Shown here piece after piece: positions 1 to 9,635 of a stretch of 64,000 nucleotides of DNA. Position 1 is the stretch's first letter. Each line of letters opens with the position of its first letter. A program made the translations under genes and the position numbers. Source of the stretch: Companilactobacillus nodensis DSM 19682 = JCM 14932 = NBRC 107160 (GTDB lineage: Bacteria > Bacillota > Bacilli > Lactobacillales > Lactobacillaceae); assembly GCF_000615905.1 (NCBI RefSeq), contig NZ_BAMN01000003.1:62001-126000 (forward strand). Reading direction: 5' to 3'. Under the pieces are notes generated by a model, which saw only the letters and a list, made by a program, of their open reading frames with translations, searched no databases and had not been told where the DNA came from.

Positions 1-1582
1 CTTTTAATATCTTCATTGAACCGTCTTTATAAGCAAGAACACCATAAATAATCATTCCAATCACAGCACAAATCGAAAGAATAATTGCCGCACCAATCTT
101 AGTTTGACCATTGATGAACTTAGATAATAAGATGTCAGCACCGTAAACAACGACTAACATAATGGCTGAGTCGATCACAATCTTTAGTACGCGAATTGCT
201 AATAATTTATCGACCAGTTTGTATTGCTTGTTGATGATTCTAAAGGCGAAGTGTCCCATGATCATGAAAGCAACAGTAGTGGCGACAACTGGACCGAAGG
301 CACCCATATAAATTGTTAGTGGGTATTGCAATACTACCTTAATCAAATAGGCAAGAGCTAAGAAAATCATTGACGTTTTAGTTTTCTTATCAACTTGAAG
401 AACATTTTCCAAAATCATGAAGACACAATAGAAGAATGCCTCAATACATGAGACTGCCAAGATCTCAGTACCCAAGGTACTTGGAATATAGAAGGCGGTC
501 CATAGATGACGTCCAATGCCGATCATACCAAAGGTTGCCGGTAAGATGATGAAGACGGTAAATTGTACCATGTTACGTAGTAATTTTTGAATATCTTCAA
601 ATTTTGCCTTGCGACTAATCAAGGCTGACAATGCAGGGATGATCGAAGCTGATACTGAAATAGCCAATGATACTAAGACCATGATCAGCTTGTTAGCTTG
701 GAACCCAAACATTGAGTAGAGATTATCAATAGTGTGTTGACTAGCATGAAGTACGTTTTGATAAATTAACACAAAGCTAGTTTGATCGAATAATTGCAGA
801 ACCGTCATGATGGTATCAACTAATAGGAACGGAATAGCTGACTTCAACATGGATCCGAAGTTAACTTTTGTTAGTTCACTGTCGGGAACTTCAGCTGAGG
901 TTTTGATATCTTCAGCAGGGATTGACTTGCGAACTCTGAATCGCATCCAAATCAAGAAGATATAGGCGAGTGTCGCACCAATGAATGAGGCAAAAGTTGA
1001 TTGGTTAACAGCACTCATGTAGCTACCTTTTTGCATGACCATAATTGTATATGTGGCATATAGCATATAGGCAACACGAGCAATTTGTTCAATAACTTGT
1101 GAAAAGGCGGAGAATGAGATGAAAGCATAACCTTGAATATATCCACGCATGATACCTAGCGCAGGGATGATCAAGATAGCAACACTCAAGTACTTGATCG
1201 GTGTAACAACACGCATGTCTCCCGCCGCAAATATAATAGCAACATACTTGGCACCAAAGAACATGAATCCAGCTAATACTATACCGACCAATGTCATATA
1301 AAAAGTATACTTTTTGAGTAGCTTTTCACTCTGATCATAACGGCCTAAGGCGTTGTGTGCAGCAACTTCCTTAGAGATAGCTGATGGAATACCGGCTGTA
1401 GCGATGATCAAGAATAAGTTGTAGATGTTATAAACTTTTCCGTATAACGCATTGGCAGCACCTAATGCGACTGGACCAATCCAAATATTCCAGGGAATGA
1501 TGTAGATGACCGCGAGGATCCTCGAGAAAATACCTGAGATCGAGATCCAAAGAGAACTCTTTAGTAGTGAATCTTTTTTCAT
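1..1582 (-). CDS. MOP-superfamily polysaccharide/lipid flippase (MurJ/SpoVB-like), 3' end outside window
   Basis: The start ATG is at 1582 and the reading frame runs off the left edge of the window, so the C-terminus is missing. The N-terminus reads MKKDSLLKSSLWISISGIFS and continues with long hydrophobic segments and the pattern AGIPSAISKEVAAHNALGRYD. This pattern is typical of the polysaccharide_synt/MurJ-SpoVB branch of MOP flippases, which move undecaprenyl-linked sugars across the membrane. About 527 codons are visible, which is close to the family's full length of about 520-550, so little is lost. It lies 21 bp downstream of the DUF1304 gene on the same strand and is probably cotranscribed with it. 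The exact substrate (lipid II or an exopolysaccharide unit) cannot be told from sequence. Confidence 0.85.
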   Translation of the reverse strand, partial: MKKDSLLKSSLWISISGIFSRILAVIYIIPWNIWIGPVALGAANALYGKVYNIYNLFLIIATAGIPSAISKEVAAHNALGRYDQSEKLLKKYTFYMTLVGIVLAGFMFFGAKYVAIIFAAGDMRVVTPIKYLSVAILIIPALGIMRGYIQGYAFISFSAFSQVIEQIARVAYMLYATYTIMVMQKGSYMSAVNQSTFASFIGATLAYIFLIWMRFRVRKSIPAEDIKTSAEVPDSELTKVNFGSMLKSAIPFLLVDTIMTVLQLFDQTSFVLIYQNVLHASQHTIDNLYSMFGFQANKLIMVLVSLAISVSASIIPALSALISRKAKFEDIQKLLRNMVQFTVFIILPATFGMIGIGRHLWTAFYIPSTLGTEILAVSCIEAFFYCVFMILENVLQVDKKTKTSMIFLALAYLIKVVLQYPLTIYMGAFGPVVATTVAFMIMGHFAFRIINKQYKLVDKLLAIRVLKIVIDSAIMLVVVYGADILLSKFINGQTKIGAAIILSICAVIGMIIYGVLAYKDGSMKILK

Positions 1583-1603
1583 GAATAAATTTCCTAACTG
1601 TTA

Positions 1604-1975
1604 CTATTTATAGAACACAAGTACAAATATCAGTGCAATTAGTGCGGGTAATCCTTGTAGATAGAGGATTTTTTTAGTAGCTGTGAAAGCACCATAAACA
1701 GCAACAACGATGATATAGATCATCAAAAGGATCATGATAGTTTTTAGAACCGGACCGGTGAAGAACAGAATCATAGCTAGAATAAGTAATCCTAACATTC
1801 CGTTATAAATTCCTTGATTTGATAGAGCAGTTTGAGCATTTTTTTGTTTAACGAAATCTAATGACATATCGAAGGCGGCCGCTTGTTTCTCTGGTGCCGC
1901 AAATATTTCTAAGACAGCAATTCCAATGTGTTCTAGGGCAACTAGTGCGACTAGAAACAAAGTTAAAATCTCCAT
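1604..1975 (-). CDS. DUF1304 family membrane protein
   Basis: This 123-residue protein has four predicted membrane segments and no soluble domain. The N-terminal LVALEHIGIAVLEIFAAPEK block and the central NQGIYNGMLG motif are those of the DUF1304 family, small bacterial membrane proteins of unknown function that are usually 115-125 residues long. The start is supported by an AAGGAGGG ribosome binding site just upstream. It precedes the flippase gene by 21 bp on the same strand, which suggests a shared transcript. The function is not known and none is proposed here. Confidence 0.8.
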   Translation of the reverse strand: MEILTLFLVALVALEHIGIAVLEIFAAPEKQAAAFDMSLDFVKQKNAQTALSNQGIYNGMLGLLILAMILFFTGPVLKTIMILLMIYIIVVAVYGAFTATKKILYLQGLPALIALIFVLVFYK

Positions 1976-2120
1976 AAATGTTCCCTCCTTAGGGTATGTC
2001 TAATATAATAAACCGTTTTAGACCTGTAAACAACTTGTTACTGAATTGCCATAATAGTGAGCGGTAGCATGAAAAAAATTATATAATTAGATGAAGCAAT
2101 AAATTGAAGGGATGGTCCTG

Positions 2121-2675
2121 ATGCAAAATAATACCAAGAAAATCCTATCTGATTCACTCGTGACTATTTTGGCAAAAAAACCAGTTGATAAAATCACTAT
2201 TAAGGATATTGTCAGCGAGTGTGATTTAACCAGACAGACTTTCTATAATTATTTTTCGGATATTTATGAACTAGTCGAATGGACGGCTAGTGAAGTGGCC
2301 GATAGGGTGTTGTCGAACGTCTCTGATTATGAGAACTGGCAACGCGGTTTTTATAATGTCATGATTGAGATCAAGAATAATCAGGATCTAGTTATGAATA
2401 CCTATCAGTCAATCTATCGTGACTTGTTAGAAAAGTATATTTACCGGATTATTTATAGTTATATCATTGTGGTTGTTGAACGTCAGGCAATCGGTATGTC
2501 AGTTGACCAGAAGCATAAGGATTTCATCGCTCATTTTTACAGTCTAGCTTTTATCTCGTTGATATTTGAATGGGTCAAAGATGGAATGAAAGATGATCCC
2601 AAGGATATCGTGGAACAGACAGGTGTCCTAGTCCAAGGAGACTTCAAAAAAGCACTAAATAAGTATGCAAAATAG
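2121..2675 (+). CDS. TetR family transcriptional regulator
   Basis: The protein has an N-terminal TetR helix-turn-helix, visible as KITIKDIVSECDLTRQTFYNYFSDIYEL at about residues 25-52, and a C-terminal ligand domain of the DhaS-like (TetR_C_8) type ending near residue 184. An upstream ATG at 2112 is in frame, but it lies directly on the AAGGGATGG ribosome binding site. The ATG at 2121, with about 8-10 bp spacing, is therefore the better start. It is followed by a terminator and then by the oleate hydratase gene on the same strand. By position it is the probable regulator of that gene, which is an inference. Confidence 0.85.
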   Translation: MQNNTKKILSDSLVTILAKKPVDKITIKDIVSECDLTRQTFYNYFSDIYELVEWTASEVADRVLSNVSDYENWQRGFYNVMIEIKNNQDLVMNTYQSIYRDLLEKYIYRIIYSYIIVVVERQAIGMSVDQKHKDFIAHFYSLAFISLIFEWVKDGMKDDPKDIVEQTGVLVQGDFKKALNKYAK

Positions 2676-2689
2676 GTTTACAAAATGAT

Positions 2690-2724
2690 GGAAGTGTAAA
2701 AATAATTCACACTTCTATTTTTTT
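2690..2724 (+). terminator. Rho-independent terminator after the TetR gene
   Basis: A 7-bp stem (GAAGTGT with ACACTTC) is followed by a run of seven T. It separates the TetR gene from the oleate hydratase gene, so the latter should have its own promoter. A TTGACG hexamer near 2738 is a candidate -35 element for it. Confidence 0.8.
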
Positions 2725-2798
2725 GTAAATTGTTTCGTTGACGCATCGGGCTTATCTTAGCTTTAGAGGCAGATGAAAAACGAAAGAAGGCAGTAATT

Positions 2799-4598
2799 AT
2801 GAACATTTATAAAACAATGTATCATCCTCACAAACCCGCTGGTATCGATGACCGCAAGGCTAACATCGTTGGTGGAGGAATTGCTGGACTAGCAACTGCA
2901 GTATTTTTGATCGACGATGCCAAAATGCCGGCTAAGAATATTACGATTTATGAAAAGAAGCCAGTCATGGGTGGCTCAATGGATGGAACTAAGAGTAATC
3001 AGGGTTACCTCTGTCGTGCTGAACGTGAATTGGAGCCTTACATGGAATGTCTCTGGTATCTGTGTAGCAAGATTCCTTCATTGGAAAATGAAGGTAGAAC
3101 AGTACTTGATGATGTTGTTGACTTCAATCGTGACGAACCTATCCATACGGAAGCTCGTGTAATTGTCGATCAAGGTAAGATCGATGGACACTATCACGAA
3201 TACAAGTTGGAACCTCAATACGCCGCAGCAATGAGCAAAATCGTTGCTTCTTCCGAGGAAGAACTAGCTGACAAGAGTTTGGACGATTTCTTTGATAAAG
3301 GATTCTTCAAGACTAACTTCTGGGTATGTTTCCACAGTCAGTTAGCTTTCAAGGATTATCACAGTGTTATTGAATGTCGCCGTTATTGGCAAAGATTCAC
3401 ATTTATCAGTCGTCACGAATATCTCGAAGGATTCATTCATACAAAATATAACGAATATGACGCAATTATTCTTCCTATCGAGAGATTCTTGATCGACAAA
3501 GGTGTTAACTTTGTAAATAACTTCGCCGTCTATGACTTAGCACTAGATGACAAGAACGATACGGTTCAAGGAATCTTAGCACGTCAAGATGGTGAAAAGA
3601 CCGAAGTTCCTGTTGCTATGCAAGACTTGGTCTTCGTAACGACCGGTTCAATCAGTGAAAATAGTACCTTCGGTGACAACAAGACGGTTGCTATTACTAA
3701 TACTGATACAAAAGACATGGGAACATTCACAATCTGGAAGAACTTGGCTGGCAAAGATGCTAAGTTCGGTCACCCTGAGAAATTCTTGGGTCAGATCGAT
3801 AAGACGAAGTGGATCTCATTCTTCCCAACTGTTAAAGGATATCCAGAGTTCTTCAAACGTATCGAAGAATTATCTGGTAGTAAGGCGGGTACCGGCGGTT
3901 TGATGACATTCAGAGATTCTAACTGGGATATGTCATTCGAAATTCATCACAAGCCATTTTTCCCATATCAAGCTGATGACGAAGAAGTTGGCTGGGGCTA
4001 TGGATTGTATGGTGAAAACGTCGGTAACTACATCAAGAAGCGTATGTGGGACTGTACCGGTGATGAAATCATGACAGAACTCTTGTATCACTTAGGTATG
4101 CTAGACATTAAGGATGAAGTATTAGCACATACTTATATGTCGACGGCAATGATGCCTTACTGTACAAGTCAATTCATGCCTAGAAAACTCGGTGATCGTC
4201 CTAAGGTCGTTCCTGATGGATGTACTAACCTTGGACTGTTAGGACAATTTGTTGAAATCGACGATGATGTTGTCTTCACAGTTGAAACTTCAGTTCGTAC
4301 CGGACTAGAAGCTGTTTATGAATTATTGAACGTTGAAAAAGATGTTCTTGAAGTTAACCCTTCACGTTATGACATTCGTTACTTATTGGAACGTGTTAAG
4401 AGATTCAGAGGTATCAAGGGCAAGGTTACAGCCGATGATTTGCCTCCAATTACGCCTGAGTCAATTCCTGAAGTAACGCAACAATTATTGCACTTAGTGA
4501 ACAATGTACCGCCATATTATCAAATGTACTTAGGGCGCGATAAGACGATTCCTACCAAGGTATCTGTCTTGCACCCTAAGGCACCGCACTCAAAATAA
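2799..4598 (+). CDS. ohyA: Oleate hydratase (myosin-cross-reactive antigen family)
   Basis: The 599-residue protein matches the family length. The FAD-binding nucleotide motif GGGIAGLATAVFLI lies at about residues 25-38. Conserved family strings include EKKPVMGGSMDG, QFMPRKLGDRP and LLGQFVE near the C-terminus. Oleate hydratases are FAD-dependent enzymes that add water to the cis-9 double bond of unsaturated fatty acids to give 10-hydroxy acids, which protects lactobacilli from free fatty acids. The ribosome binding site GAAAGAAGG precedes the ATG. The gene follows a TetR regulator and ends before a bidirectional terminator, so it is probably monocistronic. Confidence 0.95.
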   Translation: MNIYKTMYHPHKPAGIDDRKANIVGGGIAGLATAVFLIDDAKMPAKNITIYEKKPVMGGSMDGTKSNQGYLCRAERELEPYMECLWYLCSKIPSLENEGRTVLDDVVDFNRDEPIHTEARVIVDQGKIDGHYHEYKLEPQYAAAMSKIVASSEEELADKSLDDFFDKGFFKTNFWVCFHSQLAFKDYHSVIECRRYWQRFTFISRHEYLEGFIHTKYNEYDAIILPIERFLIDKGVNFVNNFAVYDLALDDKNDTVQGILARQDGEKTEVPVAMQDLVFVTTGSISENSTFGDNKTVAITNTDTKDMGTFTIWKNLAGKDAKFGHPEKFLGQIDKTKWISFFPTVKGYPEFFKRIEELSGSKAGTGGLMTFRDSNWDMSFEIHHKPFFPYQADDEEVGWGYGLYGENVGNYIKKRMWDCTGDEIMTELLYHLGMLDIKDEVLAHTYMSTAMMPYCTSQFMPRKLGDRPKVVPDGCTNLGLLGQFVEIDDDVVFTVETSVRTGLEAVYELLNVEKDVLEVNPSRYDIRYLLERVKRFRGIKGKVTADDLPPITPESIPEVTQQLLHLVNNVPPYYQMYLGRDKTIPTKVSVLHPKAPHSK

Positions 4599-4648
4599 TA
4601 CCGAACAAATAATTACTCCCATATAATAAATAAACGTTATATCTCCAA

Positions 4649-4688
4649 TAAAAAGAGGCCGCAGTCCCATAATCTGCGGTCTCTTTTA
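4649..4688. terminator. Bidirectional terminator between ohyA and the MazG-like gene
   Basis: A 12-bp stem (AAGAGGCCGCAG with CTGCGGTCTCTT, one G-T pair) is flanked by A-rich sequence on the left and T-rich sequence on the right. It can serve both convergent genes. Confidence 0.85.
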
Positions 4689-5000
4689 GTCTTCTTTATT
4701 GTCTTCAAATGTCATTACGTATTTCTCTTCGAATTTGCCACGTTGCATGACTTTGGACTGACGGATACTGTCCATCTCTTCATACGTAATCGAGGCATCG
4801 TCTAATATTGCGCGCATGACTTCTTCCAAGTCCCCCAACTCTTCAACAAGGTTAGCACGAGTATCAGATATCTTAACTTCTTTGGCTTCCTCTACTAATT
4901 TGTCGCGGAGCGACGTTCGATAGTCATCATTTGATAGGACATCGAACTCGGCTTTGTCACCGGCAATGTCTGGTACTTTGTCGCGGACTAATTTTTTCAT
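4686..5000 (-). CDS. MazG-like nucleoside triphosphate / phosphoribosyl-ATP pyrophosphohydrolase
   Basis: The protein is 104 residues long and begins MKKLVRDKVPDI, the signature of a family annotated as phosphoribosyl-ATP pyrophosphohydrolase-like. The all-alpha NTP-PPase metal site is seen as KLVEEAKEV, NLVEELGDLEEVM and D-rich helices: paired ExxE and ExxD motifs. Such short MazG-fold enzymes usually hydrolyse non-canonical NTPs rather than act in histidine synthesis, and no his genes are nearby. It stands alone between a terminator and the XRE/DUF2975 cluster. The substrate is not determined. Confidence 0.8.
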   Translation of the reverse strand: MKKLVRDKVPDIAGDKAEFDVLSNDDYRTSLRDKLVEEAKEVKISDTRANLVEELGDLEEVMRAILDDASITYEEMDSIRQSKVMQRGKFEEKYVMTFEDNKED

Positions 5001-5064
5001 ATATATTCCCCCTAAAACGAATTACACAAATAGTCTGTAAGGGAATTTTACCATATTTATTGGT

Positions 5065-5271
5065 CTAGAGCTCTGATTTATACTCTAGGATGTCACCTGG
5101 TTGGCAATCTAGTGCCTGACAAATTGCTTCTAGAGTGGAGAATCTAATGGCTTTAGCTTTGCCATTTTTGAGGATAGACAAGTTGGCAATTGTAACGCCG
5201 ACTTCCTGTGACAGTTCAGTCAAACTCATTTTTCTTTTGGCTAACATAACGTCTAAATTAATTACTATCAT
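5065..5271 (-). CDS. Small XRE/Cro-type transcriptional regulator
   Basis: The 68-residue protein consists almost entirely of a Cro/C1 helix-turn-helix (MSLTELSQEVGVTIANLSIL, then RFSTLEAICQALDCQPGDIL), like the YozG family. Its ATG overlaps the TGA of the DUF2975 gene upstream (5268-5271), which is translational coupling. Pairing of a YozG-like regulator with DUF2975 membrane proteins is common in Firmicutes. It probably autoregulates the operon; a palindrome in the upstream promoter at 6727-6738 is a candidate operator. Confidence 0.85.
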   Translation of the reverse strand: MIVINLDVMLAKRKMSLTELSQEVGVTIANLSILKNGKAKAIRFSTLEAICQALDCQPGDILEYKSEL

Positions 5272-5744
5272 ATTGATAACTCGGTTTCTTTTTTAGAATT
5301 TATAACGCGTTGTACAACTAATTGAAGGACGTTGACGAACGCTCCTAACATTAATCCCAACATAATCAAAAAGGCTTCTAATAAAATCCCGATAGGAGAG
5401 CATTCGTTAGAATCCATTGCGGCAAAGGCGGGGCTGATAATTATGTAGGTTAGCGCGATGCTATAAAATAACCATTTGATCATTCTCAGTATTTGTACAC
5501 CTTTGTGAGAGAAGATATTTTGCTTATCAGCCAAGTGCAGTAGTTTCCATGAATAAATAATTATTATGGCAGAAAGAATCCCCGATAAGTAGAGACCAGT
5601 TCCAAAGTAAATTCTCATGAAGATACTGATGTGTGCGTAGCTGCCGACGGTCAGAAAATCTGGGAATAAGTAAATAAAAATCAATACTAGTAAGAAGGAC
5701 AGCAGTAATAGGAATGCCCTAAGATAATTAGTTAATAATTTCAT
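5268..5744 (-). CDS. DUF2975 family membrane protein, copy 3 of 3
   Basis: The protein has 158 residues, four predicted membrane segments and a charged tail. The segment TGLYLSGILSAIIIIYSWKLLHL followed by an ADKQNIFSHKGVQILR turn is the DUF2975 core. It ends in a GLMLGAFVNVLQLVVQRVI helix. Its start overlaps the stop of the preceding paralogue (5741-5744), and its stop overlaps the start of the XRE gene, so all are one operon. The function of the family is unknown. Confidence 0.8.
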   Translation of the reverse strand: MKLLTNYLRAFLLLLSFLLVLIFIYLFPDFLTVGSYAHISIFMRIYFGTGLYLSGILSAIIIIYSWKLLHLADKQNIFSHKGVQILRMIKWLFYSIALTYIIISPAFAAMDSNECSPIGILLEAFLIMLGLMLGAFVNVLQLVVQRVINSKKETELSI

Positions 5745-6190
5745 TCGCTTACTCCCTTCATGATTTTTTCTAATGTATTAGCGAAGACACCAATGGTCAG
5801 GCCCAAAATAATTAAGAATAGTTCAACTACCAGTGGTGCGGGGGCCTTAAGTATTCTGGCTTCAGCTATTAATCCAAAGATAGCGAGAATATAAATAACG
5901 GCGATACTGTAGAACGATATCTTGATGATTCTGACGGCGAATATTCCTGATCTAGTGATTAATCTGTGATGGTCAGTCAAGTATAGTAATCTCCAAGCAA
6001 AGAAGATGATACAGTACGTGAAGGCGGCTGAGGCTTATAGCAGCACTGCGAAGGGAACGAGAATAAGATTTGAAACGTGACTTTCGTTAAGGAATCCAAT
6101 TAGTGCAGGAAATGAATCCCATCCAATAACTGTTACCAAAAATAACATGATACAGAGAGTAAATCGTAGGAAAATAGTTAGGATTTTCAT
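5741..6190 (-). pseudogene. DUF2975 family membrane protein, copy 2 of 3, interrupted by an in-frame TAA
   Basis: Reading from the ATG at 6190 (ribosome binding site AAGGAGG) gives 51 codons that look like the N-terminus of the paralogues, then TAA at 6035-6037. The same frame then resumes without a shift as the second half of a DUF2975 protein, ending VFANTLEKIMKGVSE. Both intact paralogues have a Tyr in a GLYLS context at this place, so the simplest explanation is a Tyr codon changed to TAA. An internal TTG at 5980 could restart a 79-residue fragment. The stop could also be a base-call error. Confidence 0.75.
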
Positions 6191-6202
6191 TTTTAGGCCT
6201 CC

Positions 6203-6682
6203 TTAAATGGTTAGGTCATTCTCAGATTTGATCTTGATGGCGTTTTGAAGTAGCTTCTCAAGGACGCTGGCAAAAATAGCAATGACCAATGGAGCTCCAG
6301 CAAATACAGCACAGACGAGAATAACACCGGGAGCATCATCTCTGTCAGCAAAAGTGAAGAAGATAGGCAATTCTAAAATATAAATTGCACAGATCGAGTA
6401 GGCAAAAATCTTAATGTGTTTCAGAGCTTGGACTGATACGTTAGAAAATGCCTTTTCGTGATCGATCAGGCTAAGTAATTTTAGCGCTTGCCAGAGAATA
6501 CTGAAGAAGAGAACGGCACTTAGATATAATCCCAGACCTAATAAGATCGTGAAAATCGGTAAGTCAGGCATTAGATTGTTAGAGCCGATTAAGTAGTGTG
6601 GAATAACAATGATACAAAAGGCTGCCATAACTAAGGCCATGACGTAAATTGTTATTCTTAAAAAGATAGTTTCCTTTTTCAT
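6203..6682 (-). CDS. DUF2975 family membrane protein, copy 1 of 3
   Basis: This is the first gene of a four-gene operon. It has four predicted membrane segments and the family core LGLYLSAVLFFSILWQALKL followed by an IDHEKAFSN turn. An upstream ATG at 6697 is in frame, but the GAGGTG ribosome binding site lies between it and the ATG at 6682, so the shorter form starting MKKETIFLRI (159 residues) is preferred. It is followed 12 bp later by the broken paralogue. Confidence 0.8.
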   Translation of the reverse strand: MKKETIFLRITIYVMALVMAAFCIIVIPHYLIGSNNLMPDLPIFTILLGLGLYLSAVLFFSILWQALKLLSLIDHEKAFSNVSVQALKHIKIFAYSICAIYILELPIFFTFADRDDAPGVILVCAVFAGAPLVIAIFASVLEKLLQNAIKIKSENDLTI

Positions 6683-6713
6683 TTTGAAACACCTCATAAT
6701 AATTTGTAATTTG

Positions 6714-6741
6714 ATTATAGCATTCTTTTATCGATAAACAA
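6714..6741 (-). promoter_or_regulatory. Promoter of the DUF2975-XRE operon with a palindrome in the spacer
   Basis: On the minus strand a TTGTTT -35 (6736-6741) and a TATAAT -10 (6714-6719) are separated by 16 bp. A perfect 12-bp palindrome TTTATCGATAAA (6727-6738) overlaps the -35 and spacer. It is a plausible operator for the XRE protein encoded at the end of the operon. Confidence 0.55.
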
Positions 6742-6763
6742 TAAAAACTTATTAAATATCAAT

Positions 6764-6792
6764 AAAAAAAGCCATCTTTTGCAAGATGACTT
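6764..6792 (-). terminator. Terminator of the SMR operon
   Basis: A 9/10-bp stem (AAGTCATCTT with AAGATGGCTT on the minus strand) ends in seven T. It begins at the stop codon of the second SMR gene. Confidence 0.8.
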
Positions 6793-7105
6793 AATTAACG
6801 AATTTTAAGCCGATAACTGAAATAATTATCAGAAAAATAAAGAAGAATCGCTTGAAACTCTTGGACTCATTGAAGAGCCACATGTTCATCAATGATCCTC
6901 CAGCAGCGCCGATCCCAGTCCAGATCGAGTAACCGATCGACATGGGGATGGTTTGCAACGACAAATATAAAAATGAAAAACTAAAAACAAATGAAATGAT
7001 CATTGCCACTAGGGCTAATTTCTTTTTGGTGTTTGAATAGAATCCCAGTGCGGTAACACCAGACATTTCACCGCAGCCAGCGAGTAATAAGAATATCCAA
7101 TCCAT
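6791..7105 (-). CDS. Small multidrug resistance (SMR) transporter, second subunit
   Basis: The 104-residue protein has four membrane helices and the SMR family glutamate in helix 1 (LLLAGCGEMSGV). The helix 3 motif is SIGYSIWTGIGAAGG. It directly abuts the first SMR gene, with the stop and start overlapping at 7105. Paired, unequal SMR genes such as ykkCD or ebrAB make heterodimeric proton-driven exporters of small cations (quaternary amines or guanidinium). The substrate cannot be told from sequence. No guanidine riboswitch is evident upstream of the pair. Confidence 0.85.
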   Translation of the reverse strand: MDWIFLLLAGCGEMSGVTALGFYSNTKKKLALVAMIISFVFSFSFLYLSLQTIPMSIGYSIWTGIGAAGGSLMNMWLFNESKSFKRFFFIFLIIISVIGLKFVN

Positions 7106-7440
7106 TAGTGTGCCTGTCTTTCTTCGATATCAGTGACGACCTTGAGGCCAATCACGCCGATAGTTAGTAGTAAGACGAAGAACAGTTTAGGCAAGCTGAA
7201 TGGCTCATGATAGACCAAAACCCCCGCTAGAACGACGAAGAGTGATCCTAACCCAACATAGACAGCGTAAGTCGTCCCAGCAGGGATGTTCTTACTGGCA
7301 TCGATCATCAAATAAAAACTAAAAATCAAAATTGCGACCACGACCACTGCTGATATGAGTGAGTGCTCGTGTTTCATCGCTGAGACCCAGACGACCTCTA
7401 GTAAGGCGCCGATGAAAATTTCAAACCAACTTCTGGACAT
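7105..7440 (-). CDS. Small multidrug resistance (SMR) transporter, first subunit
   Basis: The protein has four membrane helices. The conserved Glu is in the context FIGALLEVVWVSAMKH and the helix 3 pattern is TTYAVYVGLGSLF. A GTG at 7449 is in frame but lies inside the GAGGTG ribosome binding site, so the ATG at 7440 (MSRSWFEIF, 111 residues) is the start. The longer hydrophilic tail (DIEERQAH) distinguishes it from its partner, as is usual in two-component SMR pumps. It should be inserted in opposite topology to the partner. Confidence 0.85.
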   Translation of the reverse strand: MSRSWFEIFIGALLEVVWVSAMKHEHSLISAVVVVAILIFSFYLMIDASKNIPAGTTYAVYVGLGSLFVVLAGVLVYHEPFSLPKLFFVLLLTIGVIGLKVVTDIEERQAH

Positions 7441-7583
7441 AATTGTCACCTCGAAATAATTTTGTGATAATAACTAATTTACTGGATATATACCAATAGT
7501 CAATCACAATTTGAGCGTAAAAATTGATAAAAAAAATGGTAACATGATACGATATTTTTAAATAAACTAATACAAAGTAGTTG

Positions 7584-7943
7584 ATGAGGATGAACAGGGT
7601 AAACGTTGAATTATTTAGCATATACGGTGGATTCTTCTTACTAGTACTTGTCGGGATCATTTTAGCATTAATTATCAATGACCTGTTACGGAGAAGGATG
7701 ATTTTGGCATGCCATTTATTACTAATCAATCATCATGAGATAGCCAAAGTTTCTATGGATACGGAAACTGAACAGTACTTGCTTGAAAATCATCATCACA
7801 ATTTGTATCGGATCAATGAACAGATTGAACGTGAAAATGGAGTTCTAAAGTATCATCTCTGTTTGGGAAAAAGAGCTTTTAAATTTTATCTTAAGAAGCG
7901 TAGTGTTTGGAATTACGATGTAGTAGCTGTAAAAATGGATTAG
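7584..7943 (+). CDS. Hypothetical protein with one N-terminal membrane helix
   Basis: I do not recognise this protein. It is about 119 residues long. A single hydrophobic helix near the N-terminus (IYGGFFLLVLVGIILALII) is followed by RRR, which predicts a cytoplasmic C-terminal region. That region is charged and His-rich (LLINHHEIA, LLENHHHN). Start choice is uncertain among TTG 7581, ATG 7584 and ATG 7590, because no strong ribosome binding site is present. It is transcribed divergently from the SMR pair and followed by a strong terminator. Confidence 0.6.
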   Translation: MRMNRVNVELFSIYGGFFLLVLVGIILALIINDLLRRRMILACHLLLINHHEIAKVSMDTETEQYLLENHHHNLYRINEQIERENGVLKYHLCLGKRAFKFYLKKRSVWNYDVVAVKMD

Positions 7944-7970
7944 CTTATCGTTATAACGATAAGCTTTTTT
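7942..7970 (+). terminator. Terminator, near-perfect palindrome
   Basis: A 24-nt perfect palindrome centred on GTTATAAC (7942-7965) is followed by T6. It overlaps the stop codon of the hypothetical gene before guaB. Confidence 0.8.
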
Positions 7971-8068
7971 ATTTTTAAATATTAACTTGTAGATATAACC
8001 CGGTTCCATTGACTAACTTGTGAAAATCAGCTACCATGTTTATAAATTTTACCTATATAATATGATAG

Positions 8069-9573
<1,505 letters not shown>

Positions 9574-9580
9574 TCATAAT

Positions 9581-9624
9581 AAAAATGGTGTCTCAGCTTT
9601 TTAAAGTTGAGACACCATTTTTTG
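9581..9624. terminator. Bidirectional terminator after guaB
   Basis: A 14-bp perfect stem (AAAATGGTGTCTCA with its complement) has A-runs on the left and T6 on the right. It lies between the convergent guaB and GtrA-like genes. Confidence 0.9.
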
Positions 9625-9635
9625 TGTATCTAAGA

